From contig JAUJOK010000017.1 in assembly GCA_030447685.1 (NCBI GenBank), positions 45,946 through 98,412 of the forward strand: a stretch of 52,467 bases of DNA, in the 5' to 3' direction. Below are positions 1-8,844 of the stretch, piece after piece. How positions within the stretch are numbered: position 1 is the stretch's first letter; each line of letters starts with the position of its first letter. Made by a program: the position numbers and the translations under genes. Source of the stretch: Armatimonadaceae bacterium (GTDB taxonomy: Bacteria > Armatimonadota > Armatimonadia > Armatimonadales > Armatimonadaceae). The notes below the pieces were generated by a model, which saw only the letters and a program-made list of their open reading frames with translations, had not been told where the DNA came from and made no database searches.

Positions 1-96
1 CGGTTCTTCGAGAACGTTGTTCAGCGCGAACTCGTTGCGGCGCAGCGCAGCGTAGCCGTTGAAGAATACGGGGTCGTCGTAGATGTTCTGCTTCAT
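1..96 (-). CDS. Class I SAM-dependent methyltransferase, N-terminus only (cut by window edge)
   Basis: The minus strand from the ATG at 94-96 reads MKQNIYDDPVFFNGY and continues to the left edge, about 32 residues. This opening (QNIYD, then FFxGY, then a run with NxxLxEP) is the usual start of a family of small class I SAM-dependent methyltransferases of unknown substrate. No SAM-binding motif is visible because the rest lies outside the window. It begins 6 bp after the tyrA stop on the same strand, so it may be the distal gene of the aroF-tyrA unit. The family call rests only on the N-terminal signature. Confidence 0.6.
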   Translation of the reverse strand, partial: MKQNIYDDPVFFNGYAALRRNEFALNNVLEEP

Positions 97-102
97 CGGC
101 CC

Positions 103-987
103 TTACCCCCGTTTCGCGTCGAAACCCGCCTGGAAACGGTCGCGCAGGACATCGGCGTTTCCGGCATCCAGGGCGGCAAGAACGGTGTCCAGATCGGCGC
201 GGTAGGCCCGCAATACTTCGGCAAGCGCAGCGCGGTTCGTCAGAGCGACATCCTGCCATAAATCCGGCGGGCTTGCCGCAACACGGGTCGCCGACGCAAA
301 GGAGCCTGCCGCCAGATCATACAGGTGCGGGCTGTTTCGGGCTGTATCGGCAGCCAGCGCGGAGAGCGCGTAGGCCAGAACGTGCGGCAAATGTGATGTG
401 ACGGCGACAGCGCGGTCGTGCTCGTGCGGATCAAGAACCAGTACGCGCGCGCCGACACCCTGCGCGAGCGCCTTTACACGGTCGAGCGCGTCGGGATTGG
501 TGGCCGCTGTCGGGGTCAGCGCCCAAACCGCCTCGATGAACAGTTCCGGATTGGCCGCCTCCACCCCGGAACGCTCGGAACCGGCCATCGGGTGCCCGGC
601 TACGAAAGTTCCGCGGGGCAGGGCCGCATCACCGGCACGGGCGATCTCGGCCTTGGTGGAGCCGACATCCGTCACCAGCGCGCCTGGCGAAAGCAGCGGC
701 GAAAGCGTTGCCAGGTCGGCGATAATCTGGCGAATCGGCGTCGCCAGCACAACCAGATCGGCCCCGTCCACGCCCGCCGCGGGATCCGTCGCGATTTCGT
801 CCACCGCGCCCAGCCCGCGCGCCGTTTCGAGCCGCGCTGCATCACGTCCAATGCCCACAATCGTTTGAGCCAGCCGCCGACCGCGAAGCGCCATTCCCAA
901 AGACCCGCCGATCAGGCCGACACCTACGATGGCAACGCGGGAGAAGCCTCCGGCACCCCCATTATTGGCGGCGGGGGGGGGCGCCAT
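103..987 (-). CDS. tyrA: Prephenate dehydrogenase (arogenate/prephenate, NAD(P)-dependent)
   Basis: This 294-residue protein has the Rossmann glycine motif VGVGLIGGSLG at about residues 21-31, followed by the conserved DVGSTK and GHPMAGSERSG blocks and the HxxxxAxxSHLPH segment typical of TyrA. The length fits a stand-alone enzyme with no ACT or chorismate mutase domain. It should oxidatively decarboxylate prephenate (or arogenate) in tyrosine synthesis in the cytoplasm. The start codon is 1 bp from the end of the DAHP synthase gene, so the two are very probably co-transcribed, linking the first and a late step of aromatic amino acid synthesis. The N-terminus holds a low-complexity Pro/Ala/Asn/Gly stretch encoded across a long G/C homopolymer near 970-980; the first 14 residues could be affected by a length error there. 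Confidence 0.93.
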   Translation of the reverse strand: MAPPPAANNGGAGGFSRVAIVGVGLIGGSLGMALRGRRLAQTIVGIGRDAARLETARGLGAVDEIATDPAAGVDGADLVVLATPIRQIIADLATLSPLLSPGALVTDVGSTKAEIARAGDAALPRGTFVAGHPMAGSERSGVEAANPELFIEAVWALTPTAATNPDALDRVKALAQGVGARVLVLDPHEHDRAVAVTSHLPHVLAYALSALAADTARNSPHLYDLAAGSFASATRVAASPPDLWQDVALTNRAALAEVLRAYRADLDTVLAALDAGNADVLRDRFQAGFDAKRG

Positions 988-988
988 C

Positions 989-2011
989 TTAAACGCTGCG
1001 CCCGACGACCGGGGCGAGCAGGCGCAGATCGGCCATCAGTTGATCGAAAACGGCAGGGGTAAGCGACTGCGCGCCGTCCTTGAGCGCCTTTTCGGGGTGG
1101 GGATGAACCTCGACAATGACGCCGTCCGCGCCCGCCGCGACAGCGGCGCGGGTTACGGCGGAAACAAGCGACGCTTTCCCGGTGCCGTGCGAGGGGTCGG
1201 CAATAACCGGCAGGTGGGTCAATTCCTTGAGCGCTGGAATAGCGTTAATGTCGAAGGTGTTGCGCGTATACGTTTCGAAGGTGCGAATGCCGCGTTCGCA
1301 CAGCATGATGTTGTAATTGCCGCCGCTCGCGATATATTCCGCCGCCTGAAGCCACTCCTCCAGTTTGGCGGACATGCCGCGCTTGAGCATCACCGGTGTG
1401 CGGCACTCCCCCACCGCGCGCAGCAGCGTATAGTTCTGGGCGTTGCGCGTGCCGATCTGCAAAATATCCGCGTATTCGCAGACGGTTTCCAGGTCGCGGG
1501 CGTCCATGACCTCGGTGATGATAGGCAGGCCCGTTTCGGCGCGGGCAGCGGCCAGCATCTTGAGCGCATCGACGCCATGGCCGTGAAACGAATAGGGCGA
1601 TGTGGAGGGCTTGTATGCCCCGCCGCGCAGGATATGCGCGCCCGCTTTTTTCACCGCGCGGGCCGATTCCAGTATCTGCGCTTCGGTTTCGACGGTACAC
1701 GGCCCGGCCATGACCACGGCCTGCTTGCCGCCGATGACGACGCCGCGTACGTTGACCGTGGAGCCTTCGGGGCGAAAGCTGCGGCCCACCAGTTTGTACG
1801 GCTGGGAGATCGGGATGCACCGCTCCACGAAAGGCAGCGCTTCGAACTGCTCGGCGATCTGCGCCTTCTGCTCGTCCATTGCGCCGATGACGCCGATGAC
1901 GGTTTTTTCGACCCCTTCGGATAGGTGGACGCCGAAGCCGCGCGCTTCCAGATTCTCAATGATGTCGCGCCGGTTACGGTCACTGGCGCTGGCGGTGAGA
2001 ATGATAATCAT
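989..2011 (-). CDS. aroF: 3-deoxy-7-phosphoheptulonate (DAHP) synthase, AroF/KDPS-like class
   Basis: This 340-residue protein has a ferredoxin-like N-terminal regulatory domain (about 1-70) and a TIM-barrel catalytic domain. Diagnostic motifs are AGPC at 102-105 (metal-ligand Cys105), the [16 protein letters not shown] block, GTRNAQN, LKRG and the late DPSHGTGK. It matches the single-domain type I-beta DAHP synthases, which condense phosphoenolpyruvate and erythrose 4-phosphate at the entry to the shikimate pathway. The N-terminal domain is the usual site of feedback control by Tyr or Phe, or by chorismate/prephenate when fused to mutase; which applies here cannot be read. It sits 1 bp upstream of tyrA, forming a tight pair. 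Confidence 0.95.
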   Translation of the reverse strand: MIIILTASASDRNRRDIIENLEARGFGVHLSEGVEKTVIGVIGAMDEQKAQIAEQFEALPFVERCIPISQPYKLVGRSFRPEGSTVNVRGVVIGGKQAVVMAGPCTVETEAQILESARAVKKAGAHILRGGAYKPSTSPYSFHGHGVDALKMLAAARAETGLPIITEVMDARDLETVCEYADILQIGTRNAQNYTLLRAVGECRTPVMLKRGMSAKLEEWLQAAEYIASGGNYNIMLCERGIRTFETYTRNTFDINAIPALKELTHLPVIADPSHGTGKASLVSAVTRAAVAAGADGVIVEVHPHPEKALKDGAQSLTPAVFDQLMADLRLLAPVVGRSV

Positions 2012-2030
2012 GGTGGCTACCCGTAAAGCA

Positions 2031-2070
2031 GACCTTGCCGCACGAATGCGAGTGTTCGTGCGGCAAGGTC
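2031..2070 (-). terminator. Perfect 16-bp hairpin between the SLH gene and aroF
   Basis: A perfect inverted repeat has arms 2031-2046 and 2055-2070 and an 8-nt loop. It lies after the SLH gene stop and 20 bp before the aroF start, both on the minus strand. The downstream side has only a weak T-rich tail, so it may be an intrinsic terminator for the upstream gene, an attenuator-like structure in the aroF leader, or a small dispersed palindrome. Confidence 0.6.
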
Positions 2071-2125
2071 AGTGTAACATAACCGGTCGCGGGTGTGCAA
2101 ACAACAGAGCCGCTGACGGATGCGA

Positions 2126-2702
2126 CTATGTTCCCAGACTGGAGTCGGGGCGCTGGATCGGGGCGCGCTGACTCTCGGGCGTGACGGGAACCTTTTTATC
2201 GGTGATCCGGCTGATAAACCGCGCCAGAGCATCGGCCTGCTGGTGGGCGGTCGGCAGAGTCGTGCGGTGTGTGGGGCGCGGCGTGTTCGCCGTAAATAAC
2301 CGCTCGCGATCAGGCGGCGCACGGCCTCGGCCCCGCTTGCCACCGGCGGCTGCGGGCGCGCCGCCGTCCCCTTTGCGCGCGCCGCCGCCACCACCCCTTT
2401 GCCGGTCGGCGCGCTCCATGTACTGCACGAAGCGATACAGGGTCACGGCCAGTTCGTAGCGGGTGACGGGCTTGTTGCCGGAATATGCCTGGCGCGACTT
2501 TTGCTGCGCCGACGCCGTTTTTCGATAGCCGCTGACAATGCCCGCCTGGGCAAGTTTGCGAACGGAATCGGCGGCCCAGTGGTTGTCCGGCACATCGGGA
2601 AACGGACTGCGCCCGCACCGGTGATGCGGTCAGCAGCACTGCGGCAGCAGCGGCGAGGGCCGCCGTTGCGCCCACGGAAAATCGGGTATTCGTCATAGCC
2701 AT
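2126..2702 (-). CDS. Secreted S-layer homology (SLH) domain protein, frameshifted
   Basis: The start at 2702 encodes a clear signal peptide: charged start, Ala/Leu-rich core, and cleavage near SPVRAQS at about residue 32. Directly afterwards the frame must shift near 2610 to continue as [20 protein letters not shown], the classic SLH opening; the SLH domain runs to about MPDNHW+60 and contains [11 protein letters not shown]. After it come a Gly/Arg-rich low-complexity stretch and a short tail ending at 2126. SLH domains anchor secreted proteins to secondary cell-wall polymer or outer-membrane-linked glycans. The protein has only one SLH unit and would be about 190 residues. The break is a single-base-type indel in otherwise well-conserved coding sequence, as in the adjacent mreB and murA, so a sequence error is the likeliest cause. 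Confidence 0.7.
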
Positions 2703-2726
2703 TGAATGCCTTTCTGGGGTGCGAAG

Positions 2727-3724
<998 letters not shown>

Positions 3725-3744
<20 letters not shown>

Positions 3745-5027
3745 AGTGCCAGCCTTCGCGCCCATCTTCGCCTTCGCGCCATGTCTGCGCGCCCAGACCC
3801 TGCAATTTTTCCACCAGATTCTCGTAGCCGCGTTCCAGATGGCTTGTCCCCGCGATCCGCGACTGGCCGTCGGCGGCGAGCGCGGCGACCACAAGGGCGG
3901 CCCCGGCACGCAGATCGGTCGCCTCCACATCCGCGCCGCTCAGGCAGGGCACACCGGTAATCACCGCCGTGCGCCCATGCACTTCCGAATGAGCGCCCAT
4001 CTTCGCCAGTTCGGTCAGATAGCGGAAGCGCCCCTCGTAGACGCCGTCCGTGACGACAGAGGTTCCTTCCGCCAGACACAGCAGGGCCGTGAACGCCTGC
4101 TGCATATCGGAAAGCCGGGATGCGGCATCGCGCTCAGTCGGGTCGCGCCGGGCCGCTTTGCGGCCCCACGACACGGATTCCGTCCGACTTCTCCTCGATA
4201 TGCATTCCCACCTCGCTCATCTTCAGCGTCACCGGGCGCAGATGCGCGGCATTGGCGTTTTGAAGAAAAACATCGCCGCCGGTAATACCCGCCGCGAGAC
4301 CCAGCGTGCCCGCTTCCATCCGGTCGGCAATCACCCCATAGTCACAGCCATGCATCGCGCGGACACCCTGCGCGGTCAGTACACCGGTGCCGTGGCCGCG
4401 CACGCATGCGCCCATCGCGTTCAGGAAATTGCCCAGGTCCTCGACATCCGGCTCCTGCGCGGCATTCTCGACGACCGTGGTTCCTTCGGCCAGAGCGGCG
4501 GCCATCATGATGTTCATGGTCGCGCCGACCGAGGAAATCGAGATAAACGGACGTGCCGCGCAGGCCACGCGGGGCTTCGGCGGTAACATTGCCGTGTGTG
4601 GCATTGATCTCCGCACCCAGAGCCTGTAAGCCTTTGACATGCAGATCGATAGGCCGCGCGCCGATATTGCAGCCACCGGGCTGAGCGACCCGCGAGCGGC
4701 CCAGACGCGCCAGCAGCGGGCCGAGCACCCAGAACGAGGCGCGCATGCGGGCGACGATCTCCGGGGGCGCTTCGTGCGTGGTGAGATGGGAGGCGTCCAC
4801 GCTCGCGGTGCCGCCGTTGTTCGAAAAGGAAACCGTAACCCCCAGGTGGCGCAGAACATCGGCCATGGTGGCAATATCACCGATACGGGGAAGATTGTGG
4901 ATAGTGGTAACGCCTTCGGAGGCGAGAGAGCGCCCGCGAAGATCGCGAGCGAAGCGTTTTTGGAACCGCTGACGGGAACCGTGCCGGAGAGACGGTTCCC
5001 TCCGACCTCGAGATTGCGCTGCGAGAT
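3725..5027 (-). CDS. murA: UDP-N-acetylglucosamine 1-carboxyvinyltransferase MurA, frameshifted
   Basis: MurA transfers enolpyruvate to UDP-GlcNAc, the first committed step of peptidoglycan synthesis. The N-terminal block (GGNRLSGTVPVSGSKNA) ends in a frameshift near 4930 where one C seems missing. The middle continues in another frame (MADVLRHLGV, then GCNIGARPIDLHVKGL near 4660, which includes the substrate loop with a Cys-type GCNIG motif). It returns to the first frame near 4540 (NIMMAAALAEGTTVVENAA), and the C-terminus (AEGTSVVTDGVYEGRFRY to HLERGYENLVEKL) is in a third frame from about 4150. No ATG, GTG or TTG precedes the conserved start sensibly; an ATC at 5025-5027 sits where an ATG is expected, behind a purine-rich site. 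All conserved regions are present, so sequence error is favoured over gene death. Confidence 0.85.
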
Positions 5028-5100
5028 GTCCTGTCCTCGCTGCGCGCTATAATTGGGGTCAGGACCCGCCAGGCAAAAGATCGGCGCGCCGGGTCTAGTC

Positions 5101-5129
5101 AGTATACTCCGTCGGCTAAGGCTTGTCAA
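5101..5129 (-). promoter_or_regulatory. Consensus housekeeping promoter for murA-mreB
   Basis: On the minus strand TTGACA (5124-5129) is followed by exactly 17 bp and TATACT (5101-5106). It lies about 75 bp upstream of the probable murA start and points into the murA-mreB-SLH unit. The match to a sigma70-type consensus is 11 of 12 positions. Confidence 0.8.
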
Positions 5130-5159
5130 GACAACCGTCGCGCCGCCGGGAAGCTGTGA

Positions 5160-7079
5160 TCAGGTGTGGGCAAGCACAATGATGCGGTCGCCTTCTGCAA
5201 AGGTCACTTCCTGGGATCTCGCCGGATTGATCACCACGCCATACCCCTTCTCGGGGTCCCCTGCATCGCGGTGGCGATGGTATCCTATCGTCACCTCGGC
5301 GCGCCGACGCGCCGAGGCGACCACCGTATAAAACGGCATCGGCTGGTTCAGAGAGACATATTCGTCCATCGGCTTCAGATATATCTCGGAACCGCCCGCA
5401 TCCAGTAATTCTGTAAGCACGGCATTCAGGTACCGGTTCTCCGATACCTGGGCCAGCATCAGACTGATCAGCTTATCGCTGACGATAAAGTCATCGACAC
5501 GGGTTACTTCCGCCAGGTCACGGTTACGAATGTCCAGCATCTCGCTGACGATACTGATGGACTGGCCGCTTTGCTCGACAATATGGCGCAGATGCAGCAG
5601 CGTGATCAGGGTCATCGTGTCCGCTTCCTGCGGCCCCCACGTTTCGGGTTCGCTTAAGACAACGACATGTTGATAAGTAGGAATCGCCAATCCTTCCAGC
5701 ACGCGGCGTTCGGTAACATCGCCCTGCTGAAAGGAGACAGTGAGATTGCGCTGCTTCGAGGACAGTTGTTCTATTTCGCGGCATGCTTCTCCGGAAGCCA
5801 CGACGACGGTTGCCTCCGAGCCGGGAGCCACATAATTATCAAGCTGGCTGATGATCCGAGACCCCCGCCGGTTCCAGCCCAACAAGAGCGTCCGTTCCGG
5901 CGTGGGGACCGGCGAAGCCATATCCCGCATCAGCGCCGTATCGATGAAGGCATCGATATCGGCTTTGGTGCGGGAGGAAACGGCGACATGGTCGTCATCT
6001 TCGGCAATCGCAATTATCTTATCCCCTGCGGCGATGCAGGTTTCCAGCGGCGGATTCAGTTCCACGGCATTCCCCTGACGCTGCAGACCGATTACCGCAG
6101 CCGTCTCATACGCCATCAGCGCGTCCCCGAACGTACCGCCGATAAGAGTTGGTTCCTCCTGAAAATAGATCTCGTTGCCGCTGAAATCCAGCAGTTCCGT
6201 ATAGATGGCGCTCATGCCCGAGTGACGGCACGTCTGAACGGTTATGCGCGCGAGTACATCTTCGGACAGAACCAGATGCGCGACATCACGTCCCACGAGG
6301 CGCGCCGCCTCCAGGTTTTTCGGATTGCGTATTTCCGCGACAATGTGGTATGGCTTGACGGTGCCTGCGGAATTGCGCGTAAGCGCCAGCATGGTCTTGA
6401 TGGCCTGCGCATCCGGGTTGCCCCTTTCCGAGGATAGAATGATGATTGATCTGGCATCCGCAGGGTTGACGATCTCCAGATCTTGTCGGTCCGTCGGGCA
6501 GCCGGTACGGCAGATGATGGACATTCGGCCCGGCACAGTGACGTTACTCCGAATTTCATCTTCCATCACAACCTTGTCCTTATCGGCCAGGACCACGACA
6601 CACGCCTTCTTTTTATTAGCGTTCGCGGCGGCCAGTTCGGAAAGGATAGAGAAGATGTACGGGGACCAGCCCAGGATGAGCGTGTGTCCCTCCTCAATAA
6701 CAAAGGAACGTCCTTTTCTCAGTTCTGCCAGCCTGCTTTCAATGCCGCTGGTCAATACGCCGATCAGACTGCTGACAATCAGGACCCCGGCTAACGTGAC
6801 GCCGAACATAACCATGCGGAATGCCCAGCCCGTGTCGCCTCCCATGGTGCCAGGGTCCAGGGTACGCATCAGGCTCTCCCACGCTGCCTCAATGACGTCG
6901 AGCCTTTCGCCGCCTTCGGGCCGGATGCCGCCGATGGTCAGAATAAGGGCGGCAGTCACGATGACCGCGAAGGAGACAAGCGCCAGCCAGCCAATAAGCG
7001 CGACCGTTCCTGCGGCCATGCTTCTATCGAAGGCATAGCGCAACCGGTCAAAAAGGGTGATCTTTTTGCTTTTCGGCAA
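5160..7079 (-). CDS. CASTOR/POLLUX-like ion channel with tandem RCK/NAD-binding domains
   Basis: This 639-residue protein has a short basic N-terminus and two predicted membrane helices (about 20-48 and 88-108) with a linker (ESLMRTLDPGTMGGDTGWAF) where the pore loop of this family lies. Two large cytoplasmic Rossmann/RCK halves follow; the first opens HTLILGWSPYIFSILSEL and the second RTLLLGWNRRGSRIISQL. This is the layout of the CASTOR/POLLUX/SYM8 family, whose plant members are nuclear-envelope cation channels and whose bacterial members are little studied. The protein should sit in the inner membrane and form a tetrameric channel gated by a cytoplasmic ligand ring. It ends 33 bp before the murA promoter and is probably transcribed on its own. 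Confidence 0.85.
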   Translation of the reverse strand: MPKSKKITLFDRLRYAFDRSMAAGTVALIGWLALVSFAVIVTAALILTIGGIRPEGGERLDVIEAAWESLMRTLDPGTMGGDTGWAFRMVMFGVTLAGVLIVSSLIGVLTSGIESRLAELRKGRSFVIEEGHTLILGWSPYIFSILSELAAANANKKKACVVVLADKDKVVMEDEIRSNVTVPGRMSIICRTGCPTDRQDLEIVNPADARSIIILSSERGNPDAQAIKTMLALTRNSAGTVKPYHIVAEIRNPKNLEAARLVGRDVAHLVLSEDVLARITVQTCRHSGMSAIYTELLDFSGNEIYFQEEPTLIGGTFGDALMAYETAAVIGLQRQGNAVELNPPLETCIAAGDKIIAIAEDDDHVAVSSRTKADIDAFIDTALMRDMASPVPTPERTLLLGWNRRGSRIISQLDNYVAPGSEATVVVASGEACREIEQLSSKQRNLTVSFQQGDVTERRVLEGLAIPTYQHVVVLSEPETWGPQEADTMTLITLLHLRHIVEQSGQSISIVSEMLDIRNRDLAEVTRVDDFIVSDKLISLMLAQVSENRYLNAVLTELLDAGGSEIYLKPMDEYVSLNQPMPFYTVVASARRRAEVTIGYHRHRDAGDPEKGYGVVINPARSQEVTFAEGDRIIVLAHT

Positions 7080-7127
7080 AGTTTAAAGCCTTTCGGGGAA
7101 CGACTGCCTCACAGCGCCGTGGCAGCG

Positions 7128-7949
7128 TTACAGATTCAGTTCCAGGCCATCGTAGGCGACGGCGATGTGGTCGGGGGCGAAGAGCGCGGACATCTCTTCG
7201 TGGAGGAGCAGACCCGTGTGGGCGATATGGGTGACATAAAACGGGGCCGTTTCCGAAAGCCCACCGGCACGCACGAGGCGCTCCTTGAAAGCGCGCACCT
7301 CATCGACATTCAGGTGGCCCATATAGGCGTTCTTTGATCTCCCCTTGCCGCACTCCACCACGACGGCGGAAAGCGGGCGGCCCTCCAGAAATGTCCAGGT
7401 CGGCTCGTCGTACCAGCCGGTGTCGGTGGCGTACAGCAATGTCGTTTCGCCACTGCGTACCAGATAGTTCAAGCACAGTTCGTCGCTCTTATGATGCGCC
7501 GGGACGGGCGTTACCTGAAGAGGCCCGATGCTGATGGAGTGAAAGGGAGCCAGCGGGTTGAACTTGAGCGGCGCTTTTTCAAAAAAATGTTCCATTTCGG
7601 GAAGCATTTTGCGGATAAGCTCCGGGGTGGCCCAGACATTCAGGGGAGCGCCGCGGCGGCAGGGGGCGAAGTTGGGTGACAGGTATTGAAGTTCCCGCAC
7701 GGCAAAATGGTCATCGTGGGAATGGGTGAAAACAAGATGCTGAAGGCCGGAGAGATCAAGACGGTACGCATGGACATGGGCAAGGCTATCCGGGGGCAGG
7801 TCTATCTTGACCACATCGTCGATAAGCACGGTGGAGCGGGTGCGGCAGTTGGGGCCGCCCCGGCGGCGGGCTTCGACGCAGACGCTGCAATCGCAGAAAA
7901 GAGCCGGTATCCCTTCCGCCGAGCCGGTTCCCAGGAAAAGCAGCTTCAT
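7128..7949 (-). CDS. PhnP-like metallo-beta-lactamase-fold hydrolase
   Basis: From the ATG at 7949 (MKLLFLGTGSAEG; GGGAGAA-type site 5 nt upstream) the protein has 273 residues. It shows the metal motif THSHDDH (H76, H78, D80, H81), a Cys-pair motif CDCSVC near residues 19-24, ATDTGW, and a late HIAHTG. The order GTGSxxGIP, CxCxVC, HSHxDH is that of PhnP and related cyclic phosphodiesterases. In PhnP the enzyme opens 5-phosphoribosyl 1,2-cyclic phosphate during phosphonate use, but no phn genes are nearby, so the substrate here is open. An in-frame start 15 codons earlier exists, but the conserved opening favours the shorter form. Confidence 0.82.
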   Translation of the reverse strand: MKLLFLGTGSAEGIPALFCDCSVCVEARRRGGPNCRTRSTVLIDDVVKIDLPPDSLAHVHAYRLDLSGLQHLVFTHSHDDHFAVRELQYLSPNFAPCRRGAPLNVWATPELIRKMLPEMEHFFEKAPLKFNPLAPFHSISIGPLQVTPVPAHHKSDELCLNYLVRSGETTLLYATDTGWYDEPTWTFLEGRPLSAVVVECGKGRSKNAYMGHLNVDEVRAFKERLVRAGGLSETAPFYVTHIAHTGLLLHEEMSALFAPDHIAVAYDGLELNL

Positions 7950-7985
7950 CGTTCTCCCAGCGGCGGCACGCGCCGCATTTGCGCT

Positions 7986-7991
7986 ATTATA
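7986..7991 (-). promoter_or_regulatory. Candidate -10 element (TATAAT) upstream of the PhnP-like gene
   Basis: A perfect TATAAT on the minus strand lies 37 bp upstream of the PhnP-like start. No convincing -35 is visible at 16-18 bp, so the promoter is only suggested. Confidence 0.4.
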
Positions 7992-8034
7992 CACGAAAAA
8001 CAGCGGGCAGGCTGTGAAATACTACGCAGCGCGG

Positions 8035-8844
8035 CTACAGGTCGTGATCCCCGGCAGGCTGCCAGGGGCGACCGGTGGCCGAACGCAGTTCGGCGGCGTT
8101 CCAGGTGCTGACGGCGGAAGGTCTGTCCGGGTCGGGCGCGCACAGGTATATCTCGTGACCGGGATACCCGGTGATTTGCAGACCCGCCGCCCGCAGCATC
8201 GCCTCGACGCCCGCATGGTTGGGCACCCACCAGTTGGTCGGGTCGCCCGCGAAGTGATGCTCCAGAAACGCCATCTTCGGCCAGCCCGGTTCCCGCATCA
8301 TCTCTCGGTCGTTGATGCTGCGGTCGTAGGTTTCCGTATACACCTCGTCGCCGGGCATGGTCAGCGTCTGGAAGACCAGAAGGCGCGACACCCGCTGCGC
8401 GACCAGGTCCAGACCGAGCATCGGGTAGCGCAGATGGTAAAACACACCCATAAACAGTATCAGGTCGAACTTTTCTTCCAGGCGGGCCAGGTCGTACACC
8501 TGCATCCGCTGAAACTCAACCTGGTCTTCCAGCCCGAACTGTCGCGCGGCCCAGCGCGCCTGCGCCAGATAGTGCGGGTCCACATCGATGCCCGTGACAT
8601 GCGCCCCCCGGCGCGCGAGTTCAAAGGTATAAAAACCCGCGTTGCAGCCAATATCCAGCGCGCGCCAGCCGCTCAAATCCTGGGGCAGATGCGGCCCCAG
8701 TTCGCGCCACTTAAATGCGGGAAAGTCCCCCAGGAAATGATCGGGCGCGGTCTTGGTGCCGTCGGGCAGATGCAGGTTATGGAACCAGGGACCGAGCGCC
8801 GCAATCTCCTGCGGTAGATTGGCAGCCGCACCGCCGCTTAACAT
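8035..8844 (-). CDS. CmoB-like (DUF1698-type) SAM-dependent methyltransferase of the glycan cluster
   Basis: This 269-residue protein has SAM motif I ALDIGCNAGFYTFELARRG (about 62-80), motif II GIDVDP, and the segments LFMGVFYHLRYP and NWWVPN that are characteristic of the CmoB/DUF1698 group. It lacks the length and tRNA context of true CmoB. It is the last gene of the overlapping six-gene operon and shares 7 bp with the double glycosyltransferase. The likely role is methylation of a sugar or lipid-linked intermediate built by its neighbours. The fold is clear; the substrate is inferred from context only. Confidence 0.78.
   Translation of the reverse strand: MLSGGAAANLPQEIAALGPWFHNLHLPDGTKTAPDHFLGDFPAFKWRELGPHLPQDLSGWRALDIGCNAGFYTFELARRGAHVTGIDVDPHYLAQARWAARQFGLEDQVEFQRMQVYDLARLEEKFDLILFMGVFYHLRYPMLGLDLVAQRVSRLLVFQTLTMPGDEVYTETYDRSINDREMMREPGWPKMAFLEHHFAGDPTNWWVPNHAGVEAMLRAAGLQITGYPGHEIYLCAPDPDRPSAVSTWNAAELRSATGRPWQPAGDHDL

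Noticed and set aside
398-1062. Long open frames on the plus strand opposite tyrA
   Set aside because: They are antisense shadows of a well-conserved gene in GC-rich DNA, with Arg/Ala-rich content and no motif or ribosome site.
7128-7949. Phosphonate (phn) operon
   Set aside because: Only a PhnP-like hydrolase is present, without any C-P lyase or transport gene, so the broader family name is safer.
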